This document shows, one piece after another, positions 50,907-61,225 of a DNA stretch of 64,000 nt. The translations under genes and the position numbers were made by a program. Within the stretch, counting starts at the first letter, position 1. The number at the start of each line of letters is the position of its first letter. The DNA is from Spinacia oleracea (taxonomy: Eukaryota > Streptophyta > Magnoliopsida > Caryophyllales > Amaranthaceae): positions 113,060,141-113,124,140 of the forward strand of contig NC_079487.1 of NCBI RefSeq assembly GCF_020520425.1, written 5' to 3'. Under the pieces are notes generated by a model that worked only from the letters and a program-made list of their open reading frames with translations, did no database searches and had not been told where the DNA came from.

Positions 50907-52009
50907 ACAAGCAGAAAGAAGCACGGGAAAATGAGATTGGACCTCGGGATGATCAAGCTGAGATAAGTAAGCAGGAAAGTTCCTCACAAGGTATGACTTT
51001 TATAGATTTATGCATAGCTACTATATACCATTATAAATACATGTGCGTGAAGCATAACTGAAGTTTACCATTGTTAAGGAACAACTAAAAAATTAAAATT
51101 AAAATATGTATTTAATTAGTCAAGCAATATGAGATACGTAATTAAAACAGTTCCACTAAAATAGGAGGATCATGGATATATTCTTTTTGTTACAATTTTC
51201 TTCCATCTTTTATTTTTCCACAAATTATTTTTATTATTTTTATTTCTTTTTATATATCCATATTTTTATTTATTTTTTTCATTAAATTTTATTTTTTCCA
51301 AAATTAAAAGCTAATGGATCACACCTATGGATCTCTCATACCCAATTCCACCACCAAATTCAAATTTCACCAATTCAAACAAAAGAAACCCTAAAAATCA
51401 AAAACCCCCAAATTCAAACCCTAAATATCAAAAATCCCCAAAATTAAAACACCAACCACCACTACCGGCGGCCTGACTCGGCTAGCCATGACCACCGGCC
51501 AAGTCTCACTCAGCCCAGCGACCGGACTCGACCCGGCCAACCGATCGAGCCCAGCCGCGGAGCCCACTGTCGCGTTGCCAGCGAAACTGACCCATCCCTC
51601 AAAGAAACGCGAGCCACCAGCGTCGGTGACCCACGTCCCTTCGCTGGTGGCGGCTGATGACCCAAACCCGGCTGTGTCCGACGCCCACCTAGCCACGCCG
51701 ACCATCGTCCCTAAACCACCCTCCAATGTCAACCCCTCCTCCAGCAACGATCCAAACGCCGAGGTGCCTCACCGACCCGCCAAAAGGCAGCGGTGGTCGT
51801 GGGGGGTCCTCAAACCGGTCGGGGAATGGGGATGTTCGTTCTCAGGGGGAATTTACACCAAACCGTGTTTCTTCGGTTGAGGATGCATATTTGGTGAAAA
51901 GCTTTGCAGTTTATAAACTTGGTGTGAAAAATTGAGGAATTCGTTGAAATACTAGAACATCAAGAATGGGTTATGATGTATATATTAAGGGGAAGACGTT
52001 GCTTTATTT

Positions 52010-52042
<33 letters not shown>

Positions 52043-52813
52043 AGTATGAAAGGGTTTAAATGGTGGTTCCTAAGGTGAACAGTTCTCTGTTGTTTGTTGA
52101 TATATATTATGATAATGAGAATGATGATGAGAAAGTGGAAGAATGAAAAGACGCAATTGAGAAAGGATATGGATCTATATGCAGTTGAAAAAGGAACAAC
52201 CTAAACTTGCTACATACCCAAGCCATCTTTCCTGATCCTATCCATTTGTGTTACATTACGCTTTTGATTTTTTTGGAACTTTTTATTTTATTTTTTTTAT
52301 TTTTTTTGTATGTAACCATCTGTTGGGAAACATACAATTTCTCTTCCTTTATTTCTGTGGAACTCCTAAAAGATCGTATCTCTAAAAACTTGGCTTGTTA
52401 ATTATTATGTTTTATATTCGAATTTAGTACGTTGGAACTTAACTTTGAGGCTAACTTAGTTTGCCAACTGTTGATCGGAGGGCGCTATAATCGGTATATA
52501 TTAGTATTGTGTATTTCTACTTTTTGTTAATGCCAACAGGGGGAAATGAATGCAAACTTAACTTAAATTGATCACTTGAGTCCGTCTCACTACTCTCTTC
52601 TCGATGTAAGTTTATAAAATTTTATTTCTCGTTCTTAATTTTATTTTCGTTTATTAAAATTAATTTCAATTTTCCTTAATTTCATTTAGGAAATTTAGAT
52701 TAATTTTTATAAAAATACTTTATTTAATTTATTGCTTTATATTTATGCTAATTGATTATTATTGCATTTAGTGAAAGTTTGCTTATGTTGTCATCACCAA
52801 AAAGGGGGAATAT
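50907..52813 (+). other. Sirevirus-like element, 3' internal region with captured segment
   Basis: After the stop a short stretch still resembles retroelement linker (about 50907-50990). At about 51300-51480 the sequence looks like an AT/CA-rich plant 5' UTR, then a GC-rich, Pro/Ala-rich open frame (51488-51880, 130 aa, no recognised domain), and an AT-rich tail ending in 26 A (52016-52041). The rest (52042-52797) is AT-rich non-coding and leads to the polypurine tract. Confidence 0.55.
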
Positions 52814-54120
52814 TGTTGACCCTAAAGTTTTGATGATGACAAAGCAAACTCCTGACAATTGGTTAAGTTATGTTGCATAATAGGTTCCGAGATCCTTAGA
52901 GGGATAATGCTAAGTTAAGGAGATCCTGAGTTGGATAAACTAAGCAACGTGGAATATAAGAAAGTAATTGATCCATGTCAGACACTACATTGAAGAAATA
53001 ATCATTAAGCAAGGCGAGATCCTTAGGCGAGCTCCTAAGGCGAGATCCTCATATATTATGTGGATCCTCGATGTTCCAGAGAAGGAACAAATTGGGAAGT
53101 CTTCGAGTGAAGCTTCTAAAGGTGCAACATGAAGACTACAACATATGAGTTTATGTTTAGGATTTATGTAAGTATTTAATATTGTTTATATGTAATTTGG
53201 AACGAAAGGAACCTAAGTATTTTGGTACGTTTTAAATGAAATATGTTAACTGTAATTATAAAAGAGTTTTAACTTGGAAAATCTTTTTAATAAATAAAAT
53301 GAATTTAATTAATAAATGAAACATAGGATTCTGATTTATTATCCTTGTTTCTCAAGTAAAAGATTTTCCATGTTCCTTGAAACTCTCCCCACGTATTTCT
53401 GTTTAACGTACATTTAGTGTTTTGATTTGGTCTCCCTTGTTTCTCTCCAACTATGCCCATGTTACTGAGCAGTAACTGTTAGTGGGTAGTTGAGGAGAAC
53501 ATGGGTACCCAACCCTAAGTAAAACTCTCCTATAAAAGGAGAATTGTTTTGGCTTTTCAAAACACAACTGATTTCTACAAAATTTATCTTAAAGAGCTTA
53601 AACGTTTTAAAAGAATCAGTTGGCAAAATAGAGTGTTCCTTGAGTTCCTTATTACTATAAGCTTTATTACGTACTAGAATCTATCTATCATATTGTATTT
53701 TGGGTTTAAGGATTGAGTGATCCTTGAGTGACTTAAAGTTAAGTCAAAGAGAGAAAGAGCGACTAAGAGTTTAGTCAAAGAGAGAAACAGCGACTTAGAG
53801 TTAAGTCAAAGAGAAAAGGAGCGACTTAGAGTTAAGTCAGAGAGAGAAAGAGTAGCACAGTAATCGAAGGGGATTGCTGTGGGGAACTCGTGTTCGAGAG
53901 GAACTCGAGTTAAAGGGTGTATTTGTAATAGAGTTATTGCATTAATACAAAAGAGTAGTGAGGTTCTTCTTGATTAGGGTCAAGAAGGTTCCTCCATTTT
54001 ATATCTTTCTTCGCTCATTATTCTCAGTTTCTTTATTGTTTAAATTCCGCAAGAAACTTACTCAAGTTCCCAAGAAACAATTCACCCCCCCTCTTGTCAA
54101 GTGTTCCTACTGAACTATCA
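52814..54120 (+). repeat. Sirevirus-like 3' LTR (1307 bp)
   Basis: Same length as the left LTR with about four substitutions by eye. It carries the same 31-bp tandem repeats at about 53728-53853. Confidence 0.92.
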
Positions 54121-54131
54121 GCACCCAAACA

Positions 54132-54602
54132 ACATGTCCCCCCCAGACCCATTTCATTTAAGATTTAATAAATGGGTAGTCATATGCAACTTGACGGTTT
54201 TGAAGTCCAAAATCCCGCCATTTTATTCAAAAAAGGTATTTTGAATTGATGCATTTATGACAACTATCGATCGTCGCTTCAACTGATCATGCGGTGTAAA
54301 CCTATATAGATCGGAAGTTTCGCGATTTTTAAATGGCTTCCCTGTAAATATCCGACCCAACACTTCATTCCAATCTTTATTTTACACCTCTTTCTAAAAA
54401 TTCCCTCAAACTCAGGCGAGCTTGCTCTTCGAATTTCGTAGATATTCGTCTTGTTGTCTGGAATTTTCTTTGGGACCTTTCATCATTCGACTTGTCGACG
54501 AATTCCGCTTCTAAAGAAGGTATTCTTCTTGTTACCTTTTCACTTTCCTTCGTCTTTCTCTTCTACCCCACCATCTGAACCCTAGATCTAGGTTTTCCGG
54601 TG
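54132..54602. other. Possible promoter/5' UTR-like sequence
   Basis: Contains CCTATATAGATC (about 54301) and a pyrimidine-rich stretch leading to the ATG at 54603. It could be a leader of the ORF that follows or of a retroelement. Confidence 0.3.
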
Positions 54603-54941
54603 ATGGCTCGAGATAAGGGAAAGAGTAAGTTCATTGTAGACTCCTCCAGCCAGAGGGAGGAAGAGGAATTTCCTCTGGAGAGACCCAAGAAGGTTTCTCG
54701 TCGTCATGGAACTCCGGGGAGCGTTGTTGTTGATATATCTGAGAGTGTTGCTCGTGTTAAGTCGAGCATAGAAGCTGGTTCTTCGGGGCGATATGCCTTT
54801 AGCCATGATTATCCTCGTTTCACGAGGAGGCGGATCCTAATGCGAGGACGAAGATGTCGTCCTTGCGTTTGGCTGGTAGTGGGCGTACCCTTTGTACGAA
54901 TTGTACTGTTTTTTTGGCACGTATTTTTGCTTGGTGGTTAA
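54603..54941 (+). CDS. Unrecognised ORF or gene fragment (112 aa)
   Basis: Begins MARDKGKSKFIVDSSS and continues with an acidic/basic, charge-rich stretch (EEEEFPLERPKKVSRR), a short SVVVDISESVARVKSSIEAG, then loses coherence after about residue 75 (hydrophobic and Cys/Arg-rich). The first 70 residues look like the N-terminus of a real protein, host or transposon-encoded, cut off by later insertions or continuing across an intron. I do not recognise a domain. The sequence downstream is a gypsy LTR fragment, so the gene, if it ever was one, is broken. Confidence 0.3.
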   Translation: MARDKGKSKFIVDSSSQREEEEFPLERPKKVSRRHGTPGSVVVDISESVARVKSSIEAGSSGRYAFSHDYPRFTRRRILMRGRRCRPCVWLVVGVPFVRIVLFFWHVFLLGG

Positions 54942-55039
54942 GGAAATTCGCGACTAAAAACTAGCCGTTTCGGTTTTTCGAATTCGGTTTTACGGGATGA
55001 GGCCCGACTTGCTCGGTTTTGTGGGTCGGCGCCCGATTT

Positions 55040-55319
55040 TGGATTGCTTAGTGTCATTTGACTGGAAAAGGCCTTGTAAGACCAATGGAGTGGTCCATTG
55101 GGTGAGATTAATTGTACTTGGATTTTAAAATTGATTTTCGGAAATTGAATTTTGTACCAAGTTCCGTAATGGGAACGGTCTCGGGGATCGGACTTTGGAT
55201 CTTGGATTTTGGAATAAGTTTTAGCAATTGGGACTTCCGCACGGAGTTGTTCCAACCACCTATCAAGGATAATGGTATTGTCATCATCCCAATGGGGAGA
55301 CACAATTTAGGTGTCTACA
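55040..55319 (-). mobile_element. Gypsy LTR 5' end fragment
   Basis: The minus strand begins TGTAGACACCTAAATTGTG at 55319, sharing the first 11 bases with the Tat/Ogre-type solo LTR at 44982-46443. It runs leftwards for at least 250 bp. The possible target sequence GCTAG adjoins at 55320-55324. The other end is lost or unrecognised. Confidence 0.5.
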
Positions 55320-56917
55320 GCTAGGGAGACATATTTATAGTGTTTGTGTAGTAAATGCAGCTAGGGCTTTATTACAAATGGGCATTGTTAGGTTATGATA
55401 CATATGATATTACATAAATCATGCGGAAACAACCATTAAGTCAGGAATACATATTATTTACACATAATCATATAGCATAATTTAGATGCATACTCTTTGT
55501 TGCGTGCCCTCCCTAGCTGCGCCCGAACCGAACAAGAACAAGTCTTTAGGACTCCAAGTGTCGTCCCTCCGTAGATAGTCCACAGCACGTCCGGATCCGC
55601 CTTAAGATTGACCAACTAGAATCGCCCTTAAGGTACTAGAATTTTCGGCACTTTTGAGCAAGATGTGTGATTGGATTTTTCTCTCAAAAACTCACTTTGA
55701 ATACTTGAAAACTCGTTATAAATTGTGAACCCAGGCCACATATTTATAGGGGTATGGAAAGGGAATTGGAATCCTATTAGGATACGAATTAATTAAACTT
55801 AGAATCCTACAAGAACTCTAATTAATTAATTTATCAAATAGAATTAGGAATTTAATCATTAACCGAACTCTGCACGTTTTAGGAATCGTGCATGAACACA
55901 AACACTTACGCACACACACACGGCAGCCACGATGGGCCGCCCATGCGCGTGCGTGCGAGCAGCAGCCCACGCAGCGAGGCCTACGCGAGCTACAAGCCCA
56001 CGCAAGCACCTGCGCGCGCTGCGCGCGCTGTGCGCGCTGCCACGGCCTGCTGGGCCTGGCCCTGCGCTGGGCCTGGCGTGGCCTTGGCTGTTCGTGTGGC
56101 GCGCTTGGCTTGCTGGGCGATGGCCTGGCTTCGTGCTGGGCCCTCGTCCGATGCTTATTCGTACGATACGCTTCCGATTAAATTTCCGATTCCGGAATTC
56201 ATTTCCGATACGAACAATATTTAACATTTCCGATTCCGGAATTAATTTCCGTTTCGAACAAATATTTAATATTTCCGTTTCCGGAATTATTTTCCGATTC
56301 TGACAATATTTCCGTTTCCGGCAATATTTCCGATTCTGGCAATATTTCCATTTCCGATAATATTTTCCGATACGTACCATGTTTCCGTTTCCGGCAACAT
56401 CTACGACTTGGATAATATTTATATTTCCGATACGATCCATATTTCCGTTTCCGGCAATATCATCGTTTCCGGAGTATTCATTTCTTGCTTGTGACGATCT
56501 CAGCTCCCACTGAAACCAAGATCCGTCGATTCCGAATAACCATAGATAGAGTATCTAATGCCATTAGATACTTGATCCGTTTACGTACTATTTGTGTGAC
56601 CCTACGGGTTCAGTCAAGAGTAAGCTGTGGATTAATATCATTAATTCCACTTGAACTGAAGCGGCCTCTAGCTAGGCATTCAGCTCACTTGATCTCACTG
56701 AATTATTAACTTGTTAATTAATACTGAACCGCATTTATTAGACTTATCATAGAATGCATACTTGGACCAAGGGCATTATTTCCTTCAGGCATAGGGCGCT
56801 TATATGAGGCGTACGTAGAGCCTATTGGGTCATTGGGTGAGAGATGACTTGTGTTGTGTTAACTAAGTGGGCTTTTGGGCAGCAGACCCAACTGATAGCT
56901 AATTGGACACCCAAACA
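55320..56917 (-). mobile_element. Gypsy-type LTR fragment, copy 2, split by a solo LTR
   Basis: Segments 55320-55385 and 56788-56917 match 47030-47202 (shared ATATTTATAGTGTTTGTGTA and GCTTATATGAGGCGTA) and end in the same ACACCCAAACA. The 1.4-kb solo LTR 55386-56787 is inserted between them. Confidence 0.7.
55386..56787 (-). mobile_element. Solo LTR, copy B (1402 bp)
   Basis: Reverse orientation of the family at 13398-14778. Its plus-strand ends are TGTTAGG and CCTTCA, flanked by the perfect 5-bp duplication GGCAT (55381-55385 and 56788-56792). A minus-strand TATA box lies at 55741-55748. The U3 array of 18-bp units is at about 56250-56400; the adjacent GC-rich block (55915-56150) differs most from copy A. 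Confidence 0.92.
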
Positions 56918-57296
56918 ATATTTTTTATTAATAATAATTTTTTTAACAAATAATTCAAAATATTAATAATTAATGTTATGCATTAATAAACATAAAATAT
57001 AACTTGTTAAAATAATTTTTGAACAAGGAGGGTATTTAAGAAATACAGTAGGAAAACATCATCCGAGTATTGAAAAGGGTGTAAGTAAGAACAACTCCAA
57101 TTATTAAAAAAAGGACCTGCTCAAAAAAAAAAAAATACGTGGGTAGGTAGTCAACCGTTGATACATCAATGACATAATCAATTATCAAAGTCTTGTAGCT
57201 GTTTGAGCAAGGTAGCTCAAAATCTTGTTGGATATTGAATAATTTATTTTGGATCAAATAAATAAATAGTTTAAATATTACAGGGAGCTACAAGGT
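56918..57296. other. Spacer, no gene seen
   Basis: AT-rich, with no coding or repeat termini recognised. Confidence 0.4.
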
Positions 57297-57304
57297 ATTA
57301 TAGC

Positions 57305-57815
57305 TAGGGGTGTGCAAAAATTGGTCCGGACCAGACCGACCCAAACCGGACCGAAGGCAATCAGTCCGGTCTTCGGGTCGAGAAACATTTATTTCCGGTC
57401 TTCGGTCTGGTCCGGTCCGGTCCGGTCAAAAACTCGATTTTGGACCAGACCGCCTTAATAAAATAAAATATATTCTATTTAAAAATGTAATTCTCTCCTT
57501 TAATATGTTGTATATATTACTATATTGTGATATATTTTATTTTAGCTTCCAAAAAAGGCCTTAAACAATTGGCTTATATATATATTTTTTCTTTTTTTAC
57601 CATAATTTTTAGAAAAAATAAAAAAATATAGAAATAGGTATACAACCGGTCCAAACCGGTCCGGTCCGGGTTTTGAACCGATTTTTTCGGTCCGGTCCGG
57701 GTTCGGTCCAAGCATAGTCGGTTCGGTCTTGGGGTCTTGAATTGTCAAAATTTGGTCTTCGGTCTGGTCCGGGTCGGTCCAGTCCGGTTCGGGTTTGGAC
57801 CGATGAACACCCCTA
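57305..57815. mobile_element. hAT-type non-autonomous element (about 510 bp)
   Basis: The ends TAGGGGTGTGCA and TGAACACCCCTA form a short TIR. The flanks ATTATAGC and AATATAGC match at 7 of 8 positions, consistent with an 8-bp hAT duplication. The subterminal regions are packed with GGTCCGG/CCGGACC motifs in both orientations. There is no transposase. A degenerate relative lies at 60500-60911. Confidence 0.7.
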
Positions 57816-57921
57816 ATATAGCAAACTAATGTGAAACTTTGTAACTTAAATCAATTGTAGTTAGAAATTTGATGTGGCAAATTTAGCTACACTACCTTAT
57901 AGATCACTATTTGAGTAGCTC

Positions 57922-58226
57922 TAGAACTGATCAAAAGGTGGGTCGGGTCGGGCCGGACCGAGGACAAAAAATCTTCCCATTAAGTCGGGTCGGGCCAAAC
58001 TTCGGGCCAAATTTTTGTGCCCAAAACCCGCTATTTCTGGCTAAAAATAGCTAATTTTTAAGGCCGGGTCAAATTTATAACTAAAATTGTAGTTTTACTT
58101 TGCCCAAAGGACGCAATTTTTTCAAAAAGTTCGGGCCGGGACCGAAAAACGGGCCGAACTATTCTACCCAAAACCCGGCAATTTTCGGGTCGGGCCAGCG
58201 GGCCTGGCCCATGTTGATCAGCTCTA
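57922..58226. mobile_element. hAT-type non-autonomous element (305 bp)
   Basis: The TIRs TAGAACTGATCAA and TTGATCAGCTCTA are flanked by AGTAGCTC (57914-57921) and AGTTGCTC (58227-58234), 7 of 8 identical. The subterminal motifs are GGTCGGGTCGGGCC and relatives. Confidence 0.7.
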
Positions 58227-58898
58227 AGTTGCTCTAAGACCATTTTTAATCATGGGCAAAAAAAATCCTCACCCCTCTCTCTCCCACTTGCTCACTCATT
58301 TTTTATTTATTTTTCCCATTAACAAAAAAAATCTCCATCCCTCTCTTATCCATGACTCATGAGTAAAATAAAAAAAAATCACCCGTAATTCTCTCTCTAG
58401 TAACAATAATAACAATACGGAGTAATAAAAAAAATAAAGAAAAATATTAGAAGATGAGTAATTACGTTTTTGGTACATGTAGTTGTAAATACGCAAATTA
58501 AAGAGAGAAATGAAAATTATTTTTTGTGTTAAATTATATCAAAACGGATATCCATTTGTAGATCTCGAATTTTTATGATTGATGGTAACTTTATTTTATT
58601 TTTTACGAATCAAAAATATAAAAAAATTAACGTTGAAAAATAGTTGGTACAAGATTTTTCATGTCATTCCACATGTCGGGTTAAGATTGGGTGAATTTTT
58701 CCACCCAAAAGCTAAAAAATCCCCATGCCAATCATTTTTTATTTTTTCTCCTACCATGTACAAAATTTTGCCAACCATTAACACAACCATTTTTTATTTT
58801 CCCACTATTTCTCCACATAAGCAGAAAAATCTCAACCATTAACAATGCTCTAACGTGGCTGACTGGCATAGTGGTTTGACCAACCCATTAAATCCTAA
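58227..58898. other. Spacer, no gene seen
   Basis: AT-rich sequence containing short CACCC/CCCAC-rich stretches (58680-58850) but no coding signal. Confidence 0.4.
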
Positions 58899-58930
58899 CT
58901 AGTTTTTTACCCGTGCAATGTACGAGTTTC
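58899..58930 (-). mobile_element. Helitron 3' terminus (minus strand)
   Basis: On the minus strand CTCGTACATTGCACGGG is followed by CTAG (58899-58902) and then T. The hairpin is slightly imperfect. The element would extend to the right; the 5' end was not found. Confidence 0.5.
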
Positions 58931-59179
58931 TTTTATATTTCCCCTTAAAACTTCGTAGGACCATTGTAGTCATATTTTATATTTTTTTAAATGTACAATG
59001 ATATTAGTGATTCCATGCTTTCAAGTTATTCCCAAAATTTTCTTCTGACCCTTTGCTACAATAGGATTTCCAATTTCAGGTTATATGATCAACGCCGAGC
59101 CTTTTTTTTTTTTTGTGTTTTTCAAATATTCATGCCTTTGACATTGTGCCTTCATATCTGATAGTCAGTAATCAGTAAA

Positions 59180-59340
59180 CTTTACCGACTGCTTTTCATT
59201 CGGAACTTACTCACTTACCGACCAGGTTAATAATGACTACCCTTTACCGACCATTTTTGGTCGGAAAAACGTTTACCCACTATTTTCAGCATTTTACCGA
59301 CCAAAAACGGCGGTAAAAAAAGCTTCGTTTTCTTGTAGTG
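59180..59340 (-). mobile_element. CACTA transposon terminus fragment
   Basis: The right end, read on the minus strand, is CACTACAAGAAAACGAAGC, a standard CACTA TIR. Subterminal TTTACCGACC motifs recur at 59183, 59231 and 59294. The opposite end is missing. Confidence 0.7.
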
Positions 59341-59724
59341 AGCTACTCAGCTAGAACGGAAGAAGCATCTTTGGGCTTGAGCTTGATGTTTCTGTTTATA
59401 TTTGATATTTAAAAAACGGGTGGGTGACGAATCCGGTGATGGGTTAGATGTACCTCTACCCGTTCCGACCCGACCCGAACCGCCACTCGGCCGATTCATC
59501 CATCACACCCTTAGCATCAACTTGTTTTTGGGTTTCGTTTCATAATATGGTTCGGATGGTTTAGGCATCTGCGGATTCAGGTAAAATTGTCAGCCCCAGG
59601 TGAACTGATCCAAGTAGTAGATGCTTTGACAAAAGAAAAATTCTTTTATTGGCAGGAAAAAACAACCGTTTTGAAATTTTTATGCTCGCATGCAAAAATT
59701 TTAAAGTTTGTAATAAACGACAAC

Positions 59725-59935
59725 TTTTGTGTAAGTCCGCCTTACCGAAAAGACCGTTTTGATTGCTTAACTCGTTGGTTTCATTGTTTAATTAATTGGT
59801 TCCATTACCTAACCAATTGGTTTCAGTACTTAATTAATTGGTTTCATTACTTAACTAATTGGTTCCATTGCTTAACTTATATGACACCATGATGGTCTTT
59901 CGTGTAAGACCGCCTTATATAAAAGTTTGTGATAA
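59725..59935. mobile_element. MITE-like element with 21-bp tandem repeats, copy 2
   Basis: Five or six 21-bp units (form GCTTAACTAATTGGTTCCATT) at 59763-59876. The borders GTGTAAGTCCGCCTTACCG and GTGTAAGACCGCCTTATA are shared with the copy at 18985-19195. In one frame the units translate as repeated NWFHYLT, a by-product of the 21-bp period and not a gene. Confidence 0.6.
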
Positions 59936-60499
59936 AAAACTGTAATGGGGTAAAGGTAATTTTCAAGAAAGGGAGGGAGTATGAAGTTTTGTTTATTTTC
60001 AATTTCTTTTTACTACCTCTAAAAATGAGCTCCAATAAGGAATTCAGATTAAATACGAGTATGATTAAGTAGTATTATTTTCTACCGTACAAGAATACGG
60101 TTTAGATTCAAAATAAGAAGATCACTTAGTATTCTGGTGTGGCTACTCGCTAGGGTTTAATTTGTTGGGAGACGGTGACTCCAAATAAAACCATTATTTC
60201 TAGAGAACTCCAAATAAGAAGAAAAAAAAGTAGGGTTGTATTGAGTTAATGGTACAACCACAACTACCATTATCGTAAAAAAATACCATGAATTTTTTGG
60301 GTAAAAACTTTACCTATCTAAAATTATAGATATTAAGTAAACGAATCTAAATTGACATAAATGTTTACTTCGTTCATCGTTTCGATAACTGAAAATTATT
60401 TTTGATAATACTCGAGAATCTGGGCTGGTCTGGACAGATCTGTAATCGACCATTATTTTGCATAGCATGAATCCATGTGTGTTAAGATAGTCAAAGTTT
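59936..60499. other. Spacer, no gene seen
   Basis: Contains an isolated GGGAGGGAGTA (59970-59980), possibly a Stowaway right end, without a partner. Otherwise nothing is recognised. Confidence 0.4.
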
Positions 60500-60911
60500 G
60501 GGGGGGTTAAAACGGGTCTCTGGTCAAGTCTTCGGGTCGAGAAATATTATTTTTTTGGGTCTCCAGCCCAGTTCGGTCCTGGTTTTGGACCGAACGATTT
60601 TTTCTTAAAATAAATATAATATAAACTAATTAAAAAGTTATAGTAATTTGCTATTTAAATATTTTGGAAATATTACTATATTATTAGATATTTTTATTTT
60701 AACTTTCAATAAACGCGTTAAACAATAAGTTTTCTATATTTCTTTTTCCTCTTTACCATATTTTATAGAAAATATAATTAAATATAGAAATAAGTCTACA
60801 ACCGATCATGTTCGTAACCGATCCAAGCATAACCGCGATCTCCGAATCTTGAATTACTAAAATTTTGTTCTTCGATCTGGTCCGAATTTAGATAGGTGAA
60901 CACCCTAGTCG
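60500..60911. mobile_element. Decayed hAT-type element related to 57305-57815
   Basis: Shares TCTTCGGGTCGAGAAA and the right end GGTGAACACCCTA with the better preserved copy. The left terminus is degraded. Confidence 0.5.
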
Positions 60912-61225
60912 AATCAATTACTTGTTGAATAATTCCCCAAAATTTCCCCATTAGGCCACTACAACAATCTCATTGATCACAATTAGAAAAATTGAAGATA
61001 TTTAGAGTACTCTTTAGTTGACTTTCAGTAATGACTAAGTTTGACACAATCTAAAATGCTCGTTTCCACTCCTTTCTTTTGAAAATCAAACCTACCCCTA
61101 TTTCAAAACACAAACTCAAACTAAAACTAAAAAAAACCGCAACACCGCATCGTCGTACTCTTTCACCCTGTCTTCCATCTCTGCAACTTAAAACTTCGGA
61201 GCATCCCACAATTTTTTTTTACAAT

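Larger units (their letters stand above)
47203..54120 (+). mobile_element. Non-autonomous Sirevirus-like copia element (6918 bp)
   Basis: Two 1307-bp LTRs (47203-48509 and 52814-54120) start TGTTGACCC and end ACTATCA, flanked by a perfect 5-bp duplication GCACC (47198-47202 and 54121-54125). By eye the LTRs differ at about four positions. The primer site TGGTATCAGAGC (48512-48523) fits initiator Met tRNA. A purine tract AAAAAGGGGGAA (about 52798-52810) precedes the right LTR. The internal region holds one gag-RT fusion ORF, then a poly(A)-ended GC-rich insert. Protease, integrase and RNase H are absent. Confidence 0.95.

Noticed and set aside
59763..59884. Regularly spaced 21-bp repeats that could suggest a CRISPR array
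   Set aside because: The units are contiguous and diverged with no spacers, in a eukaryotic genome; this is a minisatellite in a MITE-like element.
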